Shown here one piece after another: positions 38,092 to 48,945 of a stretch of DNA of 64,000 nucleotides; the stretch's first letter is position 1, and each line of letters begins with the position of its first letter. Below the pieces are notes generated by a model. That model searched no databases. It had not been told where the DNA came from and saw only the letters and a program-made list of their open reading frames with translations. Made by a program: the position numbers and the translations under genes. The stretch is from positions 1 through 64,000 of the forward strand of contig CAKPXA010000002.1 of assembly GCA_934201845.1 (NCBI GenBank), in the 5' to 3' direction. This DNA is from an uncultured Ligilactobacillus sp. (GTDB lineage: Bacteria; Bacillota; Bacilli; Lactobacillales; Lactobacillaceae).

Positions 38092-39476
38092 AGGGCTTCA
38101 AGGTCATTGGCTGGAATGCACTGATCTGCTTTTCGGCCATTCTGCTGAACCGGCTCATTTCACAGGTGTTCTTCGACGGCGACCTGCTGGAAGTCGATAC
38201 GGTCTGGGGCATCGTCCTCTGGTGCTTCGTCCTTGAGTGCGTCTTTCAGTATATACGGCACGTGCAGCATGTGAAGATGCTCAAGATTCTGACGCAGAAG
38301 CTGATTGAGGTTGCAGACCAGAAGCCGACGGGACACATCCTGCTTGAACAGGACAGTGACTATGTGGAACTGGCCCGGGCCATCAATGCGGTTCAGAGCA
38401 GTTCCAGGCGCTTCTTCAAGCTGTTCCGGCAGCAGACGCGGGATTATCTGGCTCTGCTGGAGTCGATGACATCGGGTGTGATCGTCTTCGACCGCAACAA
38501 GGAGATAACGCTGTACAACCATCTGCTGGAGGAAATCATGACGCTTCCCCAGAATCCGAAGAGCCGTCCGTTCTACACGGTCTTTCATGATGCCCGGCTT
38601 GTCAGCATGGTTCAGAAGGCCTACGAGACGAAGGAGGACCAGCATCTGGTCTGGGAGGACCAGACTGACAGCGGCATCATGTACTATGACGTCCATGCGG
38701 TCTACGTGCCGCTGTCACGGCACCACTACTCGGTGATGTGCCTGTTCAACGACATCACGCAGGACAGGAAGGTTGCGCAGATGCAGCGCGACTTCGTGGC
38801 AAACGTCGGACATGAGCTGAAGACGCCCGTCACGGCGATTCAGGGCTTCAGCGAGACGCTGCTCGACGGCGCCCTGGACGACAGGGAAACGGCCACTGAA
38901 TTTGTCGGCATCATCCTGGAGCAGAGCAGGCAGCTGACGGATCTGATCAACGACATTCTGTCCCTGTCGAAGGTTGACTCGACGGTGGGGGACAAGTTTG
39001 TCAGAATCGGGCTCAGAAAGTTCGTCGAAAGGATTGCCCGGCAGTTCACGCCGGCGATGAGGGAGCAGAAGATCAGGTTTGACAACAGGATTGCGCCTGA
39101 CGTCTCGGTCGTCTGCGATGAGAAGAAGCTGCAGCACATCATCGGCAATCTCATGCAGAATGCAGTCCGCTACAACAGAAGGGGCGGTCTGATTGAGGTT
39201 TCGGTCGTGATGTTTGACAATGAGTGGTGCTTTCTGATCAGGGATACCGGTCAGGGCATCAGAAGAGAGGACCTCGGCAGGATCTTCGAGCGCTTCTACC
39301 GCGGTGACAAGTCAAGGTCGCAGGAAGGAACGGGTCTGGGCCTGTCAATCGTCAAGGAATACGTCGAGTCTCTTTCTGGAATGATTGACGTGACGAGCAC
39401 GCCGAACGTCGGCACGGAGTTCATGGTGACCCTGCCGGAGTTTGAGGAAAACAAAGTTAGTGAGGTAGGAAAATGA
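38088..39476 (+). CDS. phoR: sensor histidine kinase, PhoR-like
   Basis: 462 aa. Two N-terminal helices (about 9-29 and 40-56) with almost no extracellular loop, a PAS-type region (about 120-225), HisKA with H242 in NVGHELKTPVTAIQGFSE, and the ATPase domain (NLMQNAVRYN, DTGQGIRREDLGRIFERFYRGD, GTGLGLSIVKEYVE). The tiny outer loop suggests intramembrane or cytoplasmic sensing, as in PhoR/PnpS of lactobacilli and streptococci. Confidence 0.87.
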   Translation: MKGFKVIGWNALICFSAILLNRLISQVFFDGDLLEVDTVWGIVLWCFVLECVFQYIRHVQHVKMLKILTQKLIEVADQKPTGHILLEQDSDYVELARAINAVQSSSRRFFKLFRQQTRDYLALLESMTSGVIVFDRNKEITLYNHLLEEIMTLPQNPKSRPFYTVFHDARLVSMVQKAYETKEDQHLVWEDQTDSGIMYYDVHAVYVPLSRHHYSVMCLFNDITQDRKVAQMQRDFVANVGHELKTPVTAIQGFSETLLDGALDDRETATEFVGIILEQSRQLTDLINDILSLSKVDSTVGDKFVRIGLRKFVERIARQFTPAMREQKIRFDNRIAPDVSVVCDEKKLQHIIGNLMQNAVRYNRRGGLIEVSVVMFDNEWCFLIRDTGQGIRREDLGRIFERFYRGDKSRSQEGTGLGLSIVKEYVESLSGMIDVTSTPNVGTEFMVTLPEFEENKVSEVGK

Positions 39477-39820
39477 AAAAGAAGTTGTATCGTTCAAACC
39501 ACGGGCTCATCTGTGGGGTATGCACGGGTTTTGCGGAGTACCTCGGGGTCAGTCCGTGGCTGGTCAGGGGAATCCTGCTGGTGATTGCGGTGATTGCGGA
39601 GTTCTTCCCGCCGATGGTCTATGTGGTGATTCTGGCCTATCTGATTGCGGCGCTTGTGATGCCGAAGAAGCCCGAGCCGTACAAGGACGTCTTCACGCTG
39701 TTGAAGAGCATCTTCACGGGTCAGGATTCCCGGCAGTCCTCACATTCGCAGAAGCAGGGAAGAAAGATTGTCACAGACGCCAGGGAACGGGACGTCAAGG
39801 ACGGAAAGGACGACAAGTGA
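39473..39820 (+). CDS. PspC-domain membrane protein
   Basis: 115 aa. MKKKLYRSNHGLICGVCTGFAEYLGVSPWLVR is the PspC domain hallmark, followed by one hydrophobic hairpin (about 33-62) and a charged cytoplasmic tail. Linked to envelope stress in many Bacillota. ATGA overlap with the kinase gene and TGATG overlap with the next gene mean tight coupling. Confidence 0.9.
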   Translation: MKKKLYRSNHGLICGVCTGFAEYLGVSPWLVRGILLVIAVIAEFFPPMVYVVILAYLIAALVMPKKPEPYKDVFTLLKSIFTGQDSRQSSHSQKQGRKIVTDARERDVKDGKDDK

Positions 39821-40161
39821 TGGGATTCTGGCAGCGTTGTCTTGTAAATGCACTGGTCTTTCTCTCGGCGGCGGGCTTCTTTCCGGATGCCCTGCACGTG
39901 GCAAGCGTTCCGACGGCCTTTCTTGCGGCCATCATTCTCGGTCTACTGAACATGTCCGTCAAGCCGGTCCTGATTGTGCTTTCAATGCCGATAACGGTCG
40001 TGACGCTTGGAATATTCTATCTGATCATCAACGGTCTGATGCTTGAGCTGACGAGCGTCGTGATGGGCGACCTCTTCCAGTTCTCGAGCTTTGCCTCGGC
40101 GTTTGTGGTCGCAATTGTCCTGAGCGTCGTGAACGTGATCATTACGGATCATTTAGCATAA
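39820..40161 (+). CDS. yvlD: phage holin family 4 / YvlD-like membrane protein
   Basis: 113 aa with four hydrophobic segments (MGFWQRCLVNALVFLSAAG; FLAAIILGLLNMSVKPVLIVL; VVTLGIFYLIINGLMLEL; FASAFVVAIVLSVVNVII). Matches the YvlD/DUF360 family, often found with PspC-domain genes in envelope-stress operons. ATG 39820 overlaps the pspC stop. Function unknown; not phage-borne here. Confidence 0.88.
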   Translation: MGFWQRCLVNALVFLSAAGFFPDALHVASVPTAFLAAIILGLLNMSVKPVLIVLSMPITVVTLGIFYLIINGLMLELTSVVMGDLFQFSSFASAFVVAIVLSVVNVIITDHLA

Positions 40162-40180
40162 ATTTCTGAAATAACAGTGA

Positions 40181-40222
40181 TGAAAGCGCTTGAAAATGTT
40201 ACAATGGAGTCAGATGTATAAT
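40181..40222 (+). promoter_or_regulatory. cre-like site and -10 box upstream of hprK
   Basis: TGAAAGCGCTTGAA (40181-40194) matches 12 of 14 positions of a catabolite-responsive element; TATAAT is at 40217-40222. CcpA control of HPr kinase would close a loop, but the match is imperfect. Confidence 0.4.
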
Positions 40223-40258
40223 TTGATTTCGATAATGAAATGACGGGGGGTTATTCCT

Positions 40259-41191
40259 ATGAACAGCGTAACGGTAAAGGAACTCGTCGATGCAGTGGGA
40301 TTGACGGTTTATTCTGGTGAGGATCACCTTGTGGAAAGGCTGATTGCAACTGATGACATTTCACGTCCGGGTCTTGAACTGACCGGATACTTTGACTATT
40401 ATCCCGCCGAACGCGTTCAGCTGTTCGGCATGACGGAGATTTCGTACGCACACAAGATGGATCCGGAGGAAAGGCTTGAAGTGATGGAGAAGATGTGCGG
40501 CGAGAAGACGCCGTGCTTTGTCGTTTCAAGATACCTGTCCATTCCGATTGAAATGGAGAAGGCTGCCGAGGCGCATGACATTCCGATTCTGCGTTCGAAG
40601 CTTCCGACAACAAGGCTTTCGGCCAAGATGACCGATTATCTCGGCGGACGCCTTGCCGAGCGCAAGTCGCTTCACGGCGTCCTGGTCGATATCTACAGTC
40701 TCGGTGTACTGATCACCGGCGACTCCGGCGTCGGCAAGTCCGAAACGGCGCTTGACCTGATCAAGCGCGGACACCGCCTCATTGCGGACGACCGCGTCGA
40801 GGTCTATCAGCAGGACGAACAGACGCTTGTCGGCGAAGCACCGGCGATTCTGCGTCACATGCTCGAGATCCGCGGCGTCGGCATCATTGACGTCATGAAT
40901 CTCTTCGGCGCCGGCGCCGTCCGTTCAAAGACGGACATTTCGCTGATCATTCATCTTGAGAACTGGGACAAGGACAAGAAGTTCGACCGTCTCGGCAATG
41001 GTGAGCAGAAGGTCCAGATCTTCGACGTAGAGATTCCGAAGATCACGATACCTGTCAAGGTCGGCCGTAACCTGGCCATCATCATCGAGGCGGCCGCAAT
41101 GAACTTCAGGGCGAAGACCATGGGCTTTGATGCCACGAAGGCATTCGAGGACAATCTGAATGCCCTGATTCAGCAGAACTCGGTCAAGTGA
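40259..41191 (+). CDS. hprK: HPr kinase/phosphorylase
   Basis: 310-aa bifunctional enzyme that phosphorylates HPr on Ser46 and reverses it, controlling carbon catabolite repression in Bacillota. P-loop GDSGVGKS at 154-161, catalytic His139, and the family signature LEIRGVGIIDV near 205. Directly followed by lgt, 15 bp apart, as in Bacillus. Confidence 0.96.
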   Translation: MNSVTVKELVDAVGLTVYSGEDHLVERLIATDDISRPGLELTGYFDYYPAERVQLFGMTEISYAHKMDPEERLEVMEKMCGEKTPCFVVSRYLSIPIEMEKAAEAHDIPILRSKLPTTRLSAKMTDYLGGRLAERKSLHGVLVDIYSLGVLITGDSGVGKSETALDLIKRGHRLIADDRVEVYQQDEQTLVGEAPAILRHMLEIRGVGIIDVMNLFGAGAVRSKTDISLIIHLENWDKDKKFDRLGNGEQKVQIFDVEIPKITIPVKVGRNLAIIIEAAAMNFRAKTMGFDATKAFEDNLNALIQQNSVK

Positions 41192-41206
41192 GACGGATAG
41201 TGAGGA

Positions 41207-42046
41207 ATGAGAGAATTGAATTTGTTTTTTGGAAGCATTGACCCGATTGCACTGAGACTCGGACCGATTGCGGTGCACTGGTATGGTGTCATCATCGGCT
41301 CTGCGGTGCTGCTTGCCCTGTATTTGTCAGTCAGGGAAGGAAAGAAGAGGGGAATCATCGAGGACTACTTCTATGACTTCCTGGTCGTGGCACTGCCGGT
41401 GGCGATAATCTGCGCCAGAATCTACTATGTGGTCTTTCAGTGGCCGTACTACTCCGCCCGTCCGGACGAGATCATCCGGATCTGGGACGGCGGCATCGCC
41501 ATTTACGGCGGGCTGATCGGCGCAATTATGACGCTTGTCGTCTTCTGCCACGTCAGAAACCTCTCGCCGTGGCTGTTCATGGACGTCATGGCGCCGACGG
41601 TCATCATGGCCCAGGGCATCGGCCGCTGGGGCAACTTCATCAACCAGGAGGCGCACGGCCTGCCGACTACGCGGGCCTTTCTCAGCAATCTCCACCTGCC
41701 TGACTTCATCGTCAACCAGATGAACATCGGTGGCACGTACTATCAGCCGACGTTTTTCTACGAGTCGGTCTGGGACATCCTGGGGTTCGTCCTGCTGATG
41801 AGTCTCAGACACAGGGAGCATCTGTTCAGACGCGGCGAAGTCGTTTTGAGCTACATTGTCTGGTACTCGTTCGGACGCTTCTTCATCGAGGGGATGCGCA
41901 CGGACAGTCTGATGCTCGGACCGCTGCGCGTTTCGCAGTGGCTGTCCGTCATCCTGTTCTTCGGCGGCATCGGTCTGATCTGCTGGCGCAGGTACTGGCA
42001 GCCGCACAATCCGTGGTATCTTGACGGCAATGTCGACTGCAATTGA
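41207..42046 (+). CDS. lgt: prolipoprotein diacylglyceryl transferase
   Basis: 279-aa membrane enzyme attaching diacylglycerol to the lipobox cysteine. The signature GRWGNFINQEAHG and the Y-G-G-L motif IAIYGGLIGA are present; about seven helices. It is cotranscribed with hprK. Confidence 0.96.
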   Translation: MRELNLFFGSIDPIALRLGPIAVHWYGVIIGSAVLLALYLSVREGKKRGIIEDYFYDFLVVALPVAIICARIYYVVFQWPYYSARPDEIIRIWDGGIAIYGGLIGAIMTLVVFCHVRNLSPWLFMDVMAPTVIMAQGIGRWGNFINQEAHGLPTTRAFLSNLHLPDFIVNQMNIGGTYYQPTFFYESVWDILGFVLLMSLRHREHLFRRGEVVLSYIVWYSFGRFFIEGMRTDSLMLGPLRVSQWLSVILFFGGIGLICWRRYWQPHNPWYLDGNVDCN

Positions 42047-42086
42047 TTTACTTAATTTTTGTTGAATTAAGTAAAAATTAAGTAAA
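42047..42086. repeat. TTTACTTAATT/AATTAAGTAAA inverted and direct repeats
   Basis: TTTACTTAATT (42047) faces AATTAAGTAAA (42065), and a second direct copy follows (42076). The inverted pair could be a weak lgt terminator, and the triple arrangement could be an operator for pgcA. A related ATTAAGTAA sits before rex (17946). Confidence 0.5.
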
Positions 42087-42160
42087 GTGTACAATGCATA
42101 CAAGCTATGTGGTAGAATAAGGATATAAGCAACGAAAGCAAAATTATCAGGGGTGATTTT

Positions 42161-43885
42161 ATGAGTTGGAAGGAAAACTACAATACTTGGAAGAACTATC
42201 AGGACCTTGAACCTGATCTGAAGAAGGAACTTGCGGACCTTGAAGGAAACGACGAGGCTCTGGAGGATGCGTTCTACGCTCCGATGGAGTTCGGTACGGC
42301 CGGCATGCGCGGCGTCATCGGCGCCGGCATCAACCGCATGAACGTCTACACGGTCCGTCAGGCAACAGAAGGACTGGCTTCGCTGATGGACACTCTTGAC
42401 GAACAGACAAGGCGCCGCGGCGTTGCCATCAGTTATGACTCACGTCACAAGTCACAGGAATTCGCCTTTGAATCCGCACGCGTCCTCGGCGCACACGGCA
42501 TCCCGAGCTTTGTTTTCGAAAGCCTGCGCCCGACGCCGGAACTTTCATTTACCGTCCGTCACCTGCACACATACGCAGGCATCATGATTACGGCCAGCCA
42601 CAACCCGAAGCAGTACAACGGCTACAAGATCTACGGTGAGGACGGCGCCCAGATGCCACCGAAGGAATCCGACCTGATCACGAAGTACATCCGTGATGTC
42701 GACGACATCTTCGCCGTCAAGGCAGCCGACAGGGAAGAACTGATCAGCGACGGCACGCTCAAGGTCATCGGTTCTGAAATCGATCAGGCCTACCTTGCCG
42801 AAGTGAAGAACGTCACGGTCGATCCGGAACTCGTCGCCGAAGAAGGCAAGACGATGAAGCTCATCTTCACACCTCTTCACGGCACGGGCGCGATGCTTGG
42901 CGAGAAGGCCCTGCGTCAGGCCGGCTTCGAGGACTTCACGATGGTTCCGGAACAGGCAACTCCGGATCCGGACTTCTCGACCGTTGAGCATCCGAACCCT
43001 GAATTCCCGGAGGCGTTTGACCTTGCCATCAAGCTCGGCAAGCGCGACAACGCCGACCTGCTTGTCGCGGTCGATCCCGATGCCGACCGCCTCGGCGCAG
43101 CCGTACGTCAGCCGGACGGCGAGTACAAGCTGCTGACCGGCAACCAGATTGCGGCAATCATGCTCAACTACATTCTTACGGCAAGGAAGAACGCCGGCAC
43201 GCTGCCTGAAAACGGCGCGCTGGTCAAGTCAATCGTCTCCAGCGAATTCGCAGCAAGCATCGCCAGGGACTTCGGCTGCGACACCGTCAACGTCCTGACG
43301 GGATTCAAGTTCATCGCCGAACAGATCCAGCACTTCGAGGAAACTCATGAGCACACGTTCATGATGGGCTTCGAGGAAAGCTACGGCTACCTGATCCGTC
43401 CGTTCGTCCGTGACAAGGACGCCATTCAGTCGCTGGTTCTCCTGGCGGAAGTTGCGGCATACTATCGCAAGCAGGGCAGAAACCTGTACGACGGACTGCA
43501 GGAGCTCTTTGAAAAGTACGGCTACTTTGCCGAAAAGACGACGGCGCTTACGTTTGACGGCGTTGAAGGCGCTCAGAAGATCAAGGACCTCATGGCAAGG
43601 CTTCGTGACGAGGCACCCGCTGAATTTGCCGGCGTCAGGGTTGTCTGCGCCGAGGACTTCGCATCGGGCGAGAAGCACTTCGCCGACGGCAGGGAGGAGA
43701 AGATGGACATGCCGAGCTCGAACGTGCTGAAGTACATCCTCGAGGACGGCACATGGATTGCCGTCCGTCCTTCCGGCACGGAACCGAAGATCAAGTTCTA
43801 CATCGGAACGAAGGGCGCTTCCCTTGATGAATCGAAGGCAAATGTTGCCAAGTTCGAAAAGGTCATCGGGGAATACGTAGACTAG
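42161..43885 (+). CDS. pgcA: phosphoglucomutase / phosphomannomutase (PgcA type)
   Basis: 574-aa alpha-D-phosphohexomutase that interconverts glucose-6-P and glucose-1-P for UDP-glucose and envelope synthesis. Active-site serine loop TASHNPKQYNGYK, Mg loop DPDADRLGA, sugar-binding GFEESYGYL and phosphate-binding RPSGTEPKIKFY are all present. The start ATG 42161 follows GGGGTG. Confidence 0.95.
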   Translation: MSWKENYNTWKNYQDLEPDLKKELADLEGNDEALEDAFYAPMEFGTAGMRGVIGAGINRMNVYTVRQATEGLASLMDTLDEQTRRRGVAISYDSRHKSQEFAFESARVLGAHGIPSFVFESLRPTPELSFTVRHLHTYAGIMITASHNPKQYNGYKIYGEDGAQMPPKESDLITKYIRDVDDIFAVKAADREELISDGTLKVIGSEIDQAYLAEVKNVTVDPELVAEEGKTMKLIFTPLHGTGAMLGEKALRQAGFEDFTMVPEQATPDPDFSTVEHPNPEFPEAFDLAIKLGKRDNADLLVAVDPDADRLGAAVRQPDGEYKLLTGNQIAAIMLNYILTARKNAGTLPENGALVKSIVSSEFAASIARDFGCDTVNVLTGFKFIAEQIQHFEETHEHTFMMGFEESYGYLIRPFVRDKDAIQSLVLLAEVAAYYRKQGRNLYDGLQELFEKYGYFAEKTTALTFDGVEGAQKIKDLMARLRDEAPAEFAGVRVVCAEDFASGEKHFADGREEKMDMPSSNVLKYILEDGTWIAVRPSGTEPKIKFYIGTKGASLDESKANVAKFEKVIGEYVD

Positions 43886-43896
43886 AAAGAACAGAA

Positions 43897-43933
43897 GGGC
43901 GGTGCCGGAGTGTTCCGGCGCCGTCCTTTTTCA
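43897..43933 (+). terminator. terminator of pgcA
   Basis: Stem GGGCGGTGCCGGA/TCCGGCGCCGTCC, then TTTTT. Confidence 0.85.
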
Positions 43934-43951
43934 TTTTTTCAGGCGTTTCTT

Positions 43952-43980
43952 TTGCGAAACTTTGTTCGCGGTGGTACAAT
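43952..43980 (+). promoter_or_regulatory. uvrBA promoter with LexA/DinR-type box
   Basis: -35 TTGCGA, 17-bp spacer, -10 TACAAT. CGAAACTTTGTTCG (43955-43968), one base from CGAAC-N4-GTTCG, lies across the -35 and spacer, where LexA would block polymerase. Confidence 0.75.
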
Positions 43981-44023
43981 ATGACTGTATATTGGCAACG
44001 AGAAAAATGGGGGGCGATTCAGC

Positions 44024-46024
44024 ATGATTGAACGACAACCGGACCGGGACTTCGAGCTTTGCGCGCCGTACAGTCCGACAGGCGACCAGCCGGAGGCGAT
44101 AGCGGAACTCACGAAAGGCGTGAAGGACGGAGAGCATGCTCAGATCCTGCTTGGAGCAACGGGAACGGGCAAGACATTCACGATTTCAAACGTCATTGCC
44201 AACGTCGGCAAGCCGACGCTGGTCCTGGCGCACAACAAGACGCTGGCCGGCCAGCTGTACGGAGAGTTCAAGGAGTTCTTTCCGAACAACGCCGTCGAGT
44301 ACTTTGTTTCATATTACGACTACTATCAGCCGGAGGCGTACGTGCCTTCAAGCGACACCTACATCGAGAAGGATTCCAGCATCAATGACGAGATTGACAA
44401 GCTGCGTCACGCTGCCACGAGCGCACTGCTCGAGCGAAACGACGTCATCGTGGTGGCCTCCGTCTCGTGCATCTTCGGACTGGGTGACCCGGGCGAATAC
44501 CGGCAGCAGGCGCTTTCGCTTCATGTTGATCAGGAATACGGCCGGGACCGGCTGCTCAGGGAACTCATTGAAATACAGTTTGAACGCAATGACATTGACT
44601 TTCAGCGCGGCCGCTTCCGCGTGCGCGGTGACGTCGTCGACATCTTCCCGGCATCCAGTGATTCATCGGCGCTTCGCATCGAGTTCTTCGGTGACGACGT
44701 TGACCGGATTTGCGAGTTCAATCCGGTTACGGGCGAAGTCATCACGGACACGGACAGGGTGACGATCTTCCCGGCAACGCACTTTCTGACAAGCGATGAC
44801 CGGATGCAGAAGGCCCTGGAGGGAATCGAGGCCGAGCTGAAGGACAGACTTGCCGAACTGCGAGCGCAGGGCAAGCTTCTTGAGGCACAGCGACTGGAGC
44901 AGAGGACGACGTACGACATTGAGATGATGCGGGAGATGGGTTACTGCTCCGGCATCGAGAACTACTCGAAGTACATGGACAACCGTCAGTCGGACCGTCC
45001 GTTCACGCTGCTTGACTTCTTCCCGAAGGATTTTCTTCTGGTCGTTGACGAGTCTCACGTCACGATGCCGCAGGTCAGGGGCATGTACAACGGCGACCAG
45101 GCCAGAAAGCAGATGCTGGTGGACTACGGCTTCAGGCTGCCGAGCGCCCTTGACAACCGTCCGCTCAGGCTGGAGGAGTTCGAGCAGCTGACGAATCAGG
45201 TCATCTACATGTCGGCGACGCCCGGCGACTACGAGAAGAAGCAGACGAAGCACGTCGTCCAGCAGATCATCAGGCCAACCGGACTGCTTGATCCGGAAAT
45301 AGAGGTCCGTCCCGTCATGGGTCAGATGGATGATCTCGTCGGCGAGATAAACATGCGCGTCGAGCGGAACGAGCGCGTCTTCGTCACGACGCTGACGAAG
45401 AAGATGGCAGAGGATCTGACGGATTACTTCAAGGAACTTGGAATCAAGGTCAAGTACCTTCATTCCGACATCAAGACGCTTGAGAGAACACGGATCGTCC
45501 GCGACCTGCGTCTCGGCAAGTTCGACGTCCTGATTGGAATCAATCTGCTGAGGGAAGGCATTGACGTTCCGGAAGTCTCCCTGGTTGCGATTCTCGACGC
45601 TGACAAGGAAGGATTCCTGCGCAATGAGCGCTCGCTGATTCAGACCATCGGGCGCGCCGCCAGGAATGCCAACGGACATGTCATTATGTATGCCGACGAA
45701 GTGACTGACTCCATGAAGGCTGCGATTGAGGAGACAAGGCGCCGTCGTGAGATTCAGATGAAGTACAATGAAGAGCATGGAATCACGCCGCAGACGGTCA
45801 GAAAGGAAATCAGGGCCGCCATCTCCTACGGCAGCAGCAAGAAGAAGGGTGCGGCCGAAAGGAAGGAAGACGACTTCGACTTCAATGACCTGAGCGCAGC
45901 TGACCAGCAGGAGATGATTGCCGGACTCGAAGAGCAGATGAGAGAGGCGGCAAGGAAACTGGATTTCGAGGAAGCGGCGCGGCTGCGTGACACGATACTT
46001 GAGCTGAAGGCCGAAATCGAGTAG
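44024..46024 (+). CDS. uvrB: excinuclease ABC subunit B
   Basis: 666-aa helicase-like damage-verification subunit of nucleotide excision repair. Walker A GATGTGKT (44-51), beta-hairpin region [24 protein letters not shown] split around the aromatic residues, helicase motifs through [14 protein letters not shown], and a C-terminal UVR domain ([29 protein letters not shown]) for UvrC contact. Expected to be SOS-induced from the box at 43955. Confidence 0.97.
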   Translation: MIERQPDRDFELCAPYSPTGDQPEAIAELTKGVKDGEHAQILLGATGTGKTFTISNVIANVGKPTLVLAHNKTLAGQLYGEFKEFFPNNAVEYFVSYYDYYQPEAYVPSSDTYIEKDSSINDEIDKLRHAATSALLERNDVIVVASVSCIFGLGDPGEYRQQALSLHVDQEYGRDRLLRELIEIQFERNDIDFQRGRFRVRGDVVDIFPASSDSSALRIEFFGDDVDRICEFNPVTGEVITDTDRVTIFPATHFLTSDDRMQKALEGIEAELKDRLAELRAQGKLLEAQRLEQRTTYDIEMMREMGYCSGIENYSKYMDNRQSDRPFTLLDFFPKDFLLVVDESHVTMPQVRGMYNGDQARKQMLVDYGFRLPSALDNRPLRLEEFEQLTNQVIYMSATPGDYEKKQTKHVVQQIIRPTGLLDPEIEVRPVMGQMDDLVGEINMRVERNERVFVTTLTKKMAEDLTDYFKELGIKVKYLHSDIKTLERTRIVRDLRLGKFDVLIGINLLREGIDVPEVSLVAILDADKEGFLRNERSLIQTIGRAARNANGHVIMYADEVTDSMKAAIEETRRRREIQMKYNEEHGITPQTVRKEIRAAISYGSSKKKGAAERKEDDFDFNDLSAADQQEMIAGLEEQMREAARKLDFEEAARLRDTILELKAEIE

Positions 46025-46038
46025 AAAAGAGGAAGACA

Positions 46039-48873
46039 ATGAGTGTAGACAAAATAGTCATACATGGTGCAAGGGAACATAACCTTAAGAACATCGACGT
46101 TGAGATACCAAGGGACAAGCTCGTCGTCATAACGGGACTTTCCGGCTCCGGCAAGAGCTCGCTTGCCTTCGACACGCTTTACGCCGAAGGGCAGCGGCGC
46201 TATGTCGAAAGTCTGTCCTCATACGCCAGGCAGTTTCTGGGTCAGATGGACAAGACGGACGTGGATTCAATCGAGGGACTTTCACCGGCAATTTCAATCG
46301 ACCAGAAGACGACTTCGAAGAATCCCCGCTCGACGGTCGGTACGGTCACTGAGATAAACGACTACCTGCGTCTTCTGTGGGCCCGCGTCGGAACACCGGT
46401 CTGCCCGAAGGACGGAAGCGAGATCACAAGCCAGTCGCCGGAACAGATGGTTGACCGCATTCTTCAGTTCCCCGAAAGAACAAAGGTCATCATCATGGCT
46501 CCGGTTGTCCGCGGCAAGAAGGGACAGCACCGGAAGCTTCTTGAGAAGATCAGGCAGGAGGGGTTCATCCGTCTGCTGATTGACGGGGAGACCAGGGAAA
46601 CAGACGAGGACATCGAGCTTGAAAAGAACAGGAAGCACGACATTTCCGTGATTGTCGACCGCATTGTCATCAAGGATGGCATCAGGACACGTCTGTTTGA
46701 CTCGTTCGAGGCGGCGCTGCGCCTCTCGGGAGGATATGCCTCCGCTGAAATCGTCGGCCAGGAGACGCTGCAGTTTTCGGAAAGCTTCGCCTGCCCGTAC
46801 TGCGGCTTTACAATCGGCGAGCTTGAACCGCGTCTCTTCTCGTTCAACGCTCCGTTCGGCGCCTGTCCCGAGTGCGACGGCCTTGGCGCAAAGCTTGAAG
46901 TGGACGTCGACCTGGTCGTTCCCGACCGGACGAAGACGCTTCGTGAAGGCGCCGTCGAGCCGTGGAACCCGATCAGTTCCAACTACTATCCGAATCTGCT
47001 GGAGCAGGCCTGCAGGGCATTCGGCGTTGACATGGACACGCCGTTCGAGAAGCTGTCGGAAGAAGACAGGAAGCTCGTCCTGTACGGGTCAGGTGACCGC
47101 GAATTTCATTTTCACCACGAAAACGACTTCGGCGGTGTCAGGGATGTGGACACTGCATTTGAAGGGGTAGTCAACAACATTGAGCGCCGTTACCGTGAAA
47201 CGAACAGCGACTTCACCCGTGACGTGATGAGAAGGTACATGACGAGCCTGCCGTGCAGCGCCTGTCACGGCTACCGTCTGAACGAGCGCGCGCTGGCGGT
47301 GAAGATTGCCGGCAGGCACATCGGCGAGGTGTCGGACATGTCAATCGGGGACGCCCTGCCGTTCTTCAGGAGCCTGAAGTTCTCCGAGCAAAATGAGCAG
47401 ATTGCGCGTCCGATTCTGAAGGAAATCTGCGACCGTCTGAGCTTTCTCGTCAATGTCGGCCTGTCGTATCTGACGCTCAGCCGGTCCGCCCGGACGCTTT
47501 CCGGTGGCGAGGCCCAGCGCATCAGGCTGGCGACGCAGATCGGCTCCAACCTGTCCGGTGTGCTCTATATTCTGGACGAGCCGTCAATCGGACTTCATCA
47601 GCGTGACAACGACAGGCTGATCAATTCTCTGAAGAAGATGAGGGACCTCGGCAACACGCTGATTGTCGTCGAACATGACGAGGACACGATGCGTGCGGCT
47701 GATTATCTCATTGACATCGGTCCCGGCGCAGGAAGCAGGGGCGGCGAGGTGATGGCTGCCGGCACGCCGAAGCAGGTGGCGCGGTCGGCCAAGTCGCTGA
47801 CCGGTCAGTACCTGTCCGGAAAGAAGTACATTCCGGTGCCGCGGGAACGCCGCCAGGGCAACGGACACGTGCTTGAGCTCTACGGTGCCTGCGAGAACAA
47901 CCTGAAGGACATCGACGTCAAGTTCCCGCTGGGCAGGTTCATAGCGGTCACCGGCGTTTCCGGATCCGGCAAGTCAACGCTCGTCAACATGATACTGAAG
48001 AAGGCCCTGGCTGCCAGGCTCAATCACAGCACCGAGAAGCCGGGCAGGTTCAGGAAGCTTGAGGGAACAGAAAATCTCGAAAAGGTCATCTGCATCGACC
48101 AGAGTCCGATCGGCCGGACGCCGCGCAGCAATCCCGCCACCTACACCGGTGTCTTCGACGACATCCGCGACCTCTTTGCGAAGACGAATCAGGCAAAGGT
48201 CAGAGGCTACGGCAAGGGCCGCTTCAGCTTCAACGTCAAGGGCGGGCGCTGCGAGTCGTGCCGGGGTGACGGAATCATCAAGATTGAAATGAACTTCCTG
48301 CCGGATGTCTATGTCCCATGCGAGGTCTGCCACGGCGCAAGATACAATTCCGAAACGCTTGAGATAGAGTACAAGGGCAGAAACATCTCCGAAGTGCTGA
48401 ACATGACCGTGGAGGAGGCGCTGGACTTCTTCTCCGCAATCCCGAAGATCAGGCGCAAGCTGCAGACCATCGTCGATGTCGGTCTGGGATATGTCGCCCT
48501 CGGTCAGCCGGCGACGACCCTTTCCGGCGGCGAGGCGCAGCGGATGAAGCTAGCAAGCGAACTGCACAGAAAGTCCAATGGCAGGACGTTCTACATCCTT
48601 GACGAACCGACGACCGGTCTGCACACGGATGACATCAGGCGCCTGCTCGAAGTCCTGCAGCGTCTGGTCGACAAGGGAAATACAGTGCTTGTGATCGAAC
48701 ACAACCTTGACGTCATCAAGTCCGCCGACTATTTGATTGACCTTGGACCCGAAGGCGGCGAAGGCGGTGGAACAGTCGTCGGCTGCGGCACGCCTGAGGA
48801 GCTGTGCGAAAACGGGCGGAGCTACACAGGCCGGTATCTGAAGGAAGTCATCGAAAGAGGTCACTACGAGTGA
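46039..48873 (+). CDS. uvrA: excinuclease ABC subunit A
   Basis: 944-aa damage sensor with two ABC modules. Walker [10 protein letters not shown] (33-41) and GVSGSGKST in the second half; zinc fingers [17 protein letters not shown] and [14 protein letters not shown]. Both signatures read LSGGEAQR. It starts 14 bp after uvrB with AAAGAGGAAG, so the two are one operon. Confidence 0.98.
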   Translation: MSVDKIVIHGAREHNLKNIDVEIPRDKLVVITGLSGSGKSSLAFDTLYAEGQRRYVESLSSYARQFLGQMDKTDVDSIEGLSPAISIDQKTTSKNPRSTVGTVTEINDYLRLLWARVGTPVCPKDGSEITSQSPEQMVDRILQFPERTKVIIMAPVVRGKKGQHRKLLEKIRQEGFIRLLIDGETRETDEDIELEKNRKHDISVIVDRIVIKDGIRTRLFDSFEAALRLSGGYASAEIVGQETLQFSESFACPYCGFTIGELEPRLFSFNAPFGACPECDGLGAKLEVDVDLVVPDRTKTLREGAVEPWNPISSNYYPNLLEQACRAFGVDMDTPFEKLSEEDRKLVLYGSGDREFHFHHENDFGGVRDVDTAFEGVVNNIERRYRETNSDFTRDVMRRYMTSLPCSACHGYRLNERALAVKIAGRHIGEVSDMSIGDALPFFRSLKFSEQNEQIARPILKEICDRLSFLVNVGLSYLTLSRSARTLSGGEAQRIRLATQIGSNLSGVLYILDEPSIGLHQRDNDRLINSLKKMRDLGNTLIVVEHDEDTMRAADYLIDIGPGAGSRGGEVMAAGTPKQVARSAKSLTGQYLSGKKYIPVPRERRQGNGHVLELYGACENNLKDIDVKFPLGRFIAVTGVSGSGKSTLVNMILKKALAARLNHSTEKPGRFRKLEGTENLEKVICIDQSPIGRTPRSNPATYTGVFDDIRDLFAKTNQAKVRGYGKGRFSFNVKGGRCESCRGDGIIKIEMNFLPDVYVPCEVCHGARYNSETLEIEYKGRNISEVLNMTVEEALDFFSAIPKIRRKLQTIVDVGLGYVALGQPATTLSGGEAQRMKLASELHRKSNGRTFYILDEPTTGLHTDDIRRLLEVLQRLVDKGNTVLVIEHNLDVIKSADYLIDLGPEGGEGGGTVVGCGTPEELCENGRSYTGRYLKEVIERGHYE

Positions 48874-48884
48874 GCCGAATCCGC

Positions 48885-48912
48885 TTGATTTTCAGGAATA
48901 AAATGCTATAGT
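48885..48912 (+). promoter_or_regulatory. predicted promoter of luxS
   Basis: -35 TTGATT, 16-bp spacer, -10 TATAGT. Confidence 0.6.
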
Positions 48913-48945
48913 CATTAGTATAATAATGTTTTGGAGGGATTCATC

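Noticed and set aside
40181..40194. Firm cre site before hprK
   Set aside because: Two of 14 positions deviate, including the conserved CA at the right arm; kept only as a low-confidence feature.
44663..46039. 458-codon open frame on the minus strand
   Set aside because: Antisense of uvrB, whose sense protein is fully conserved.
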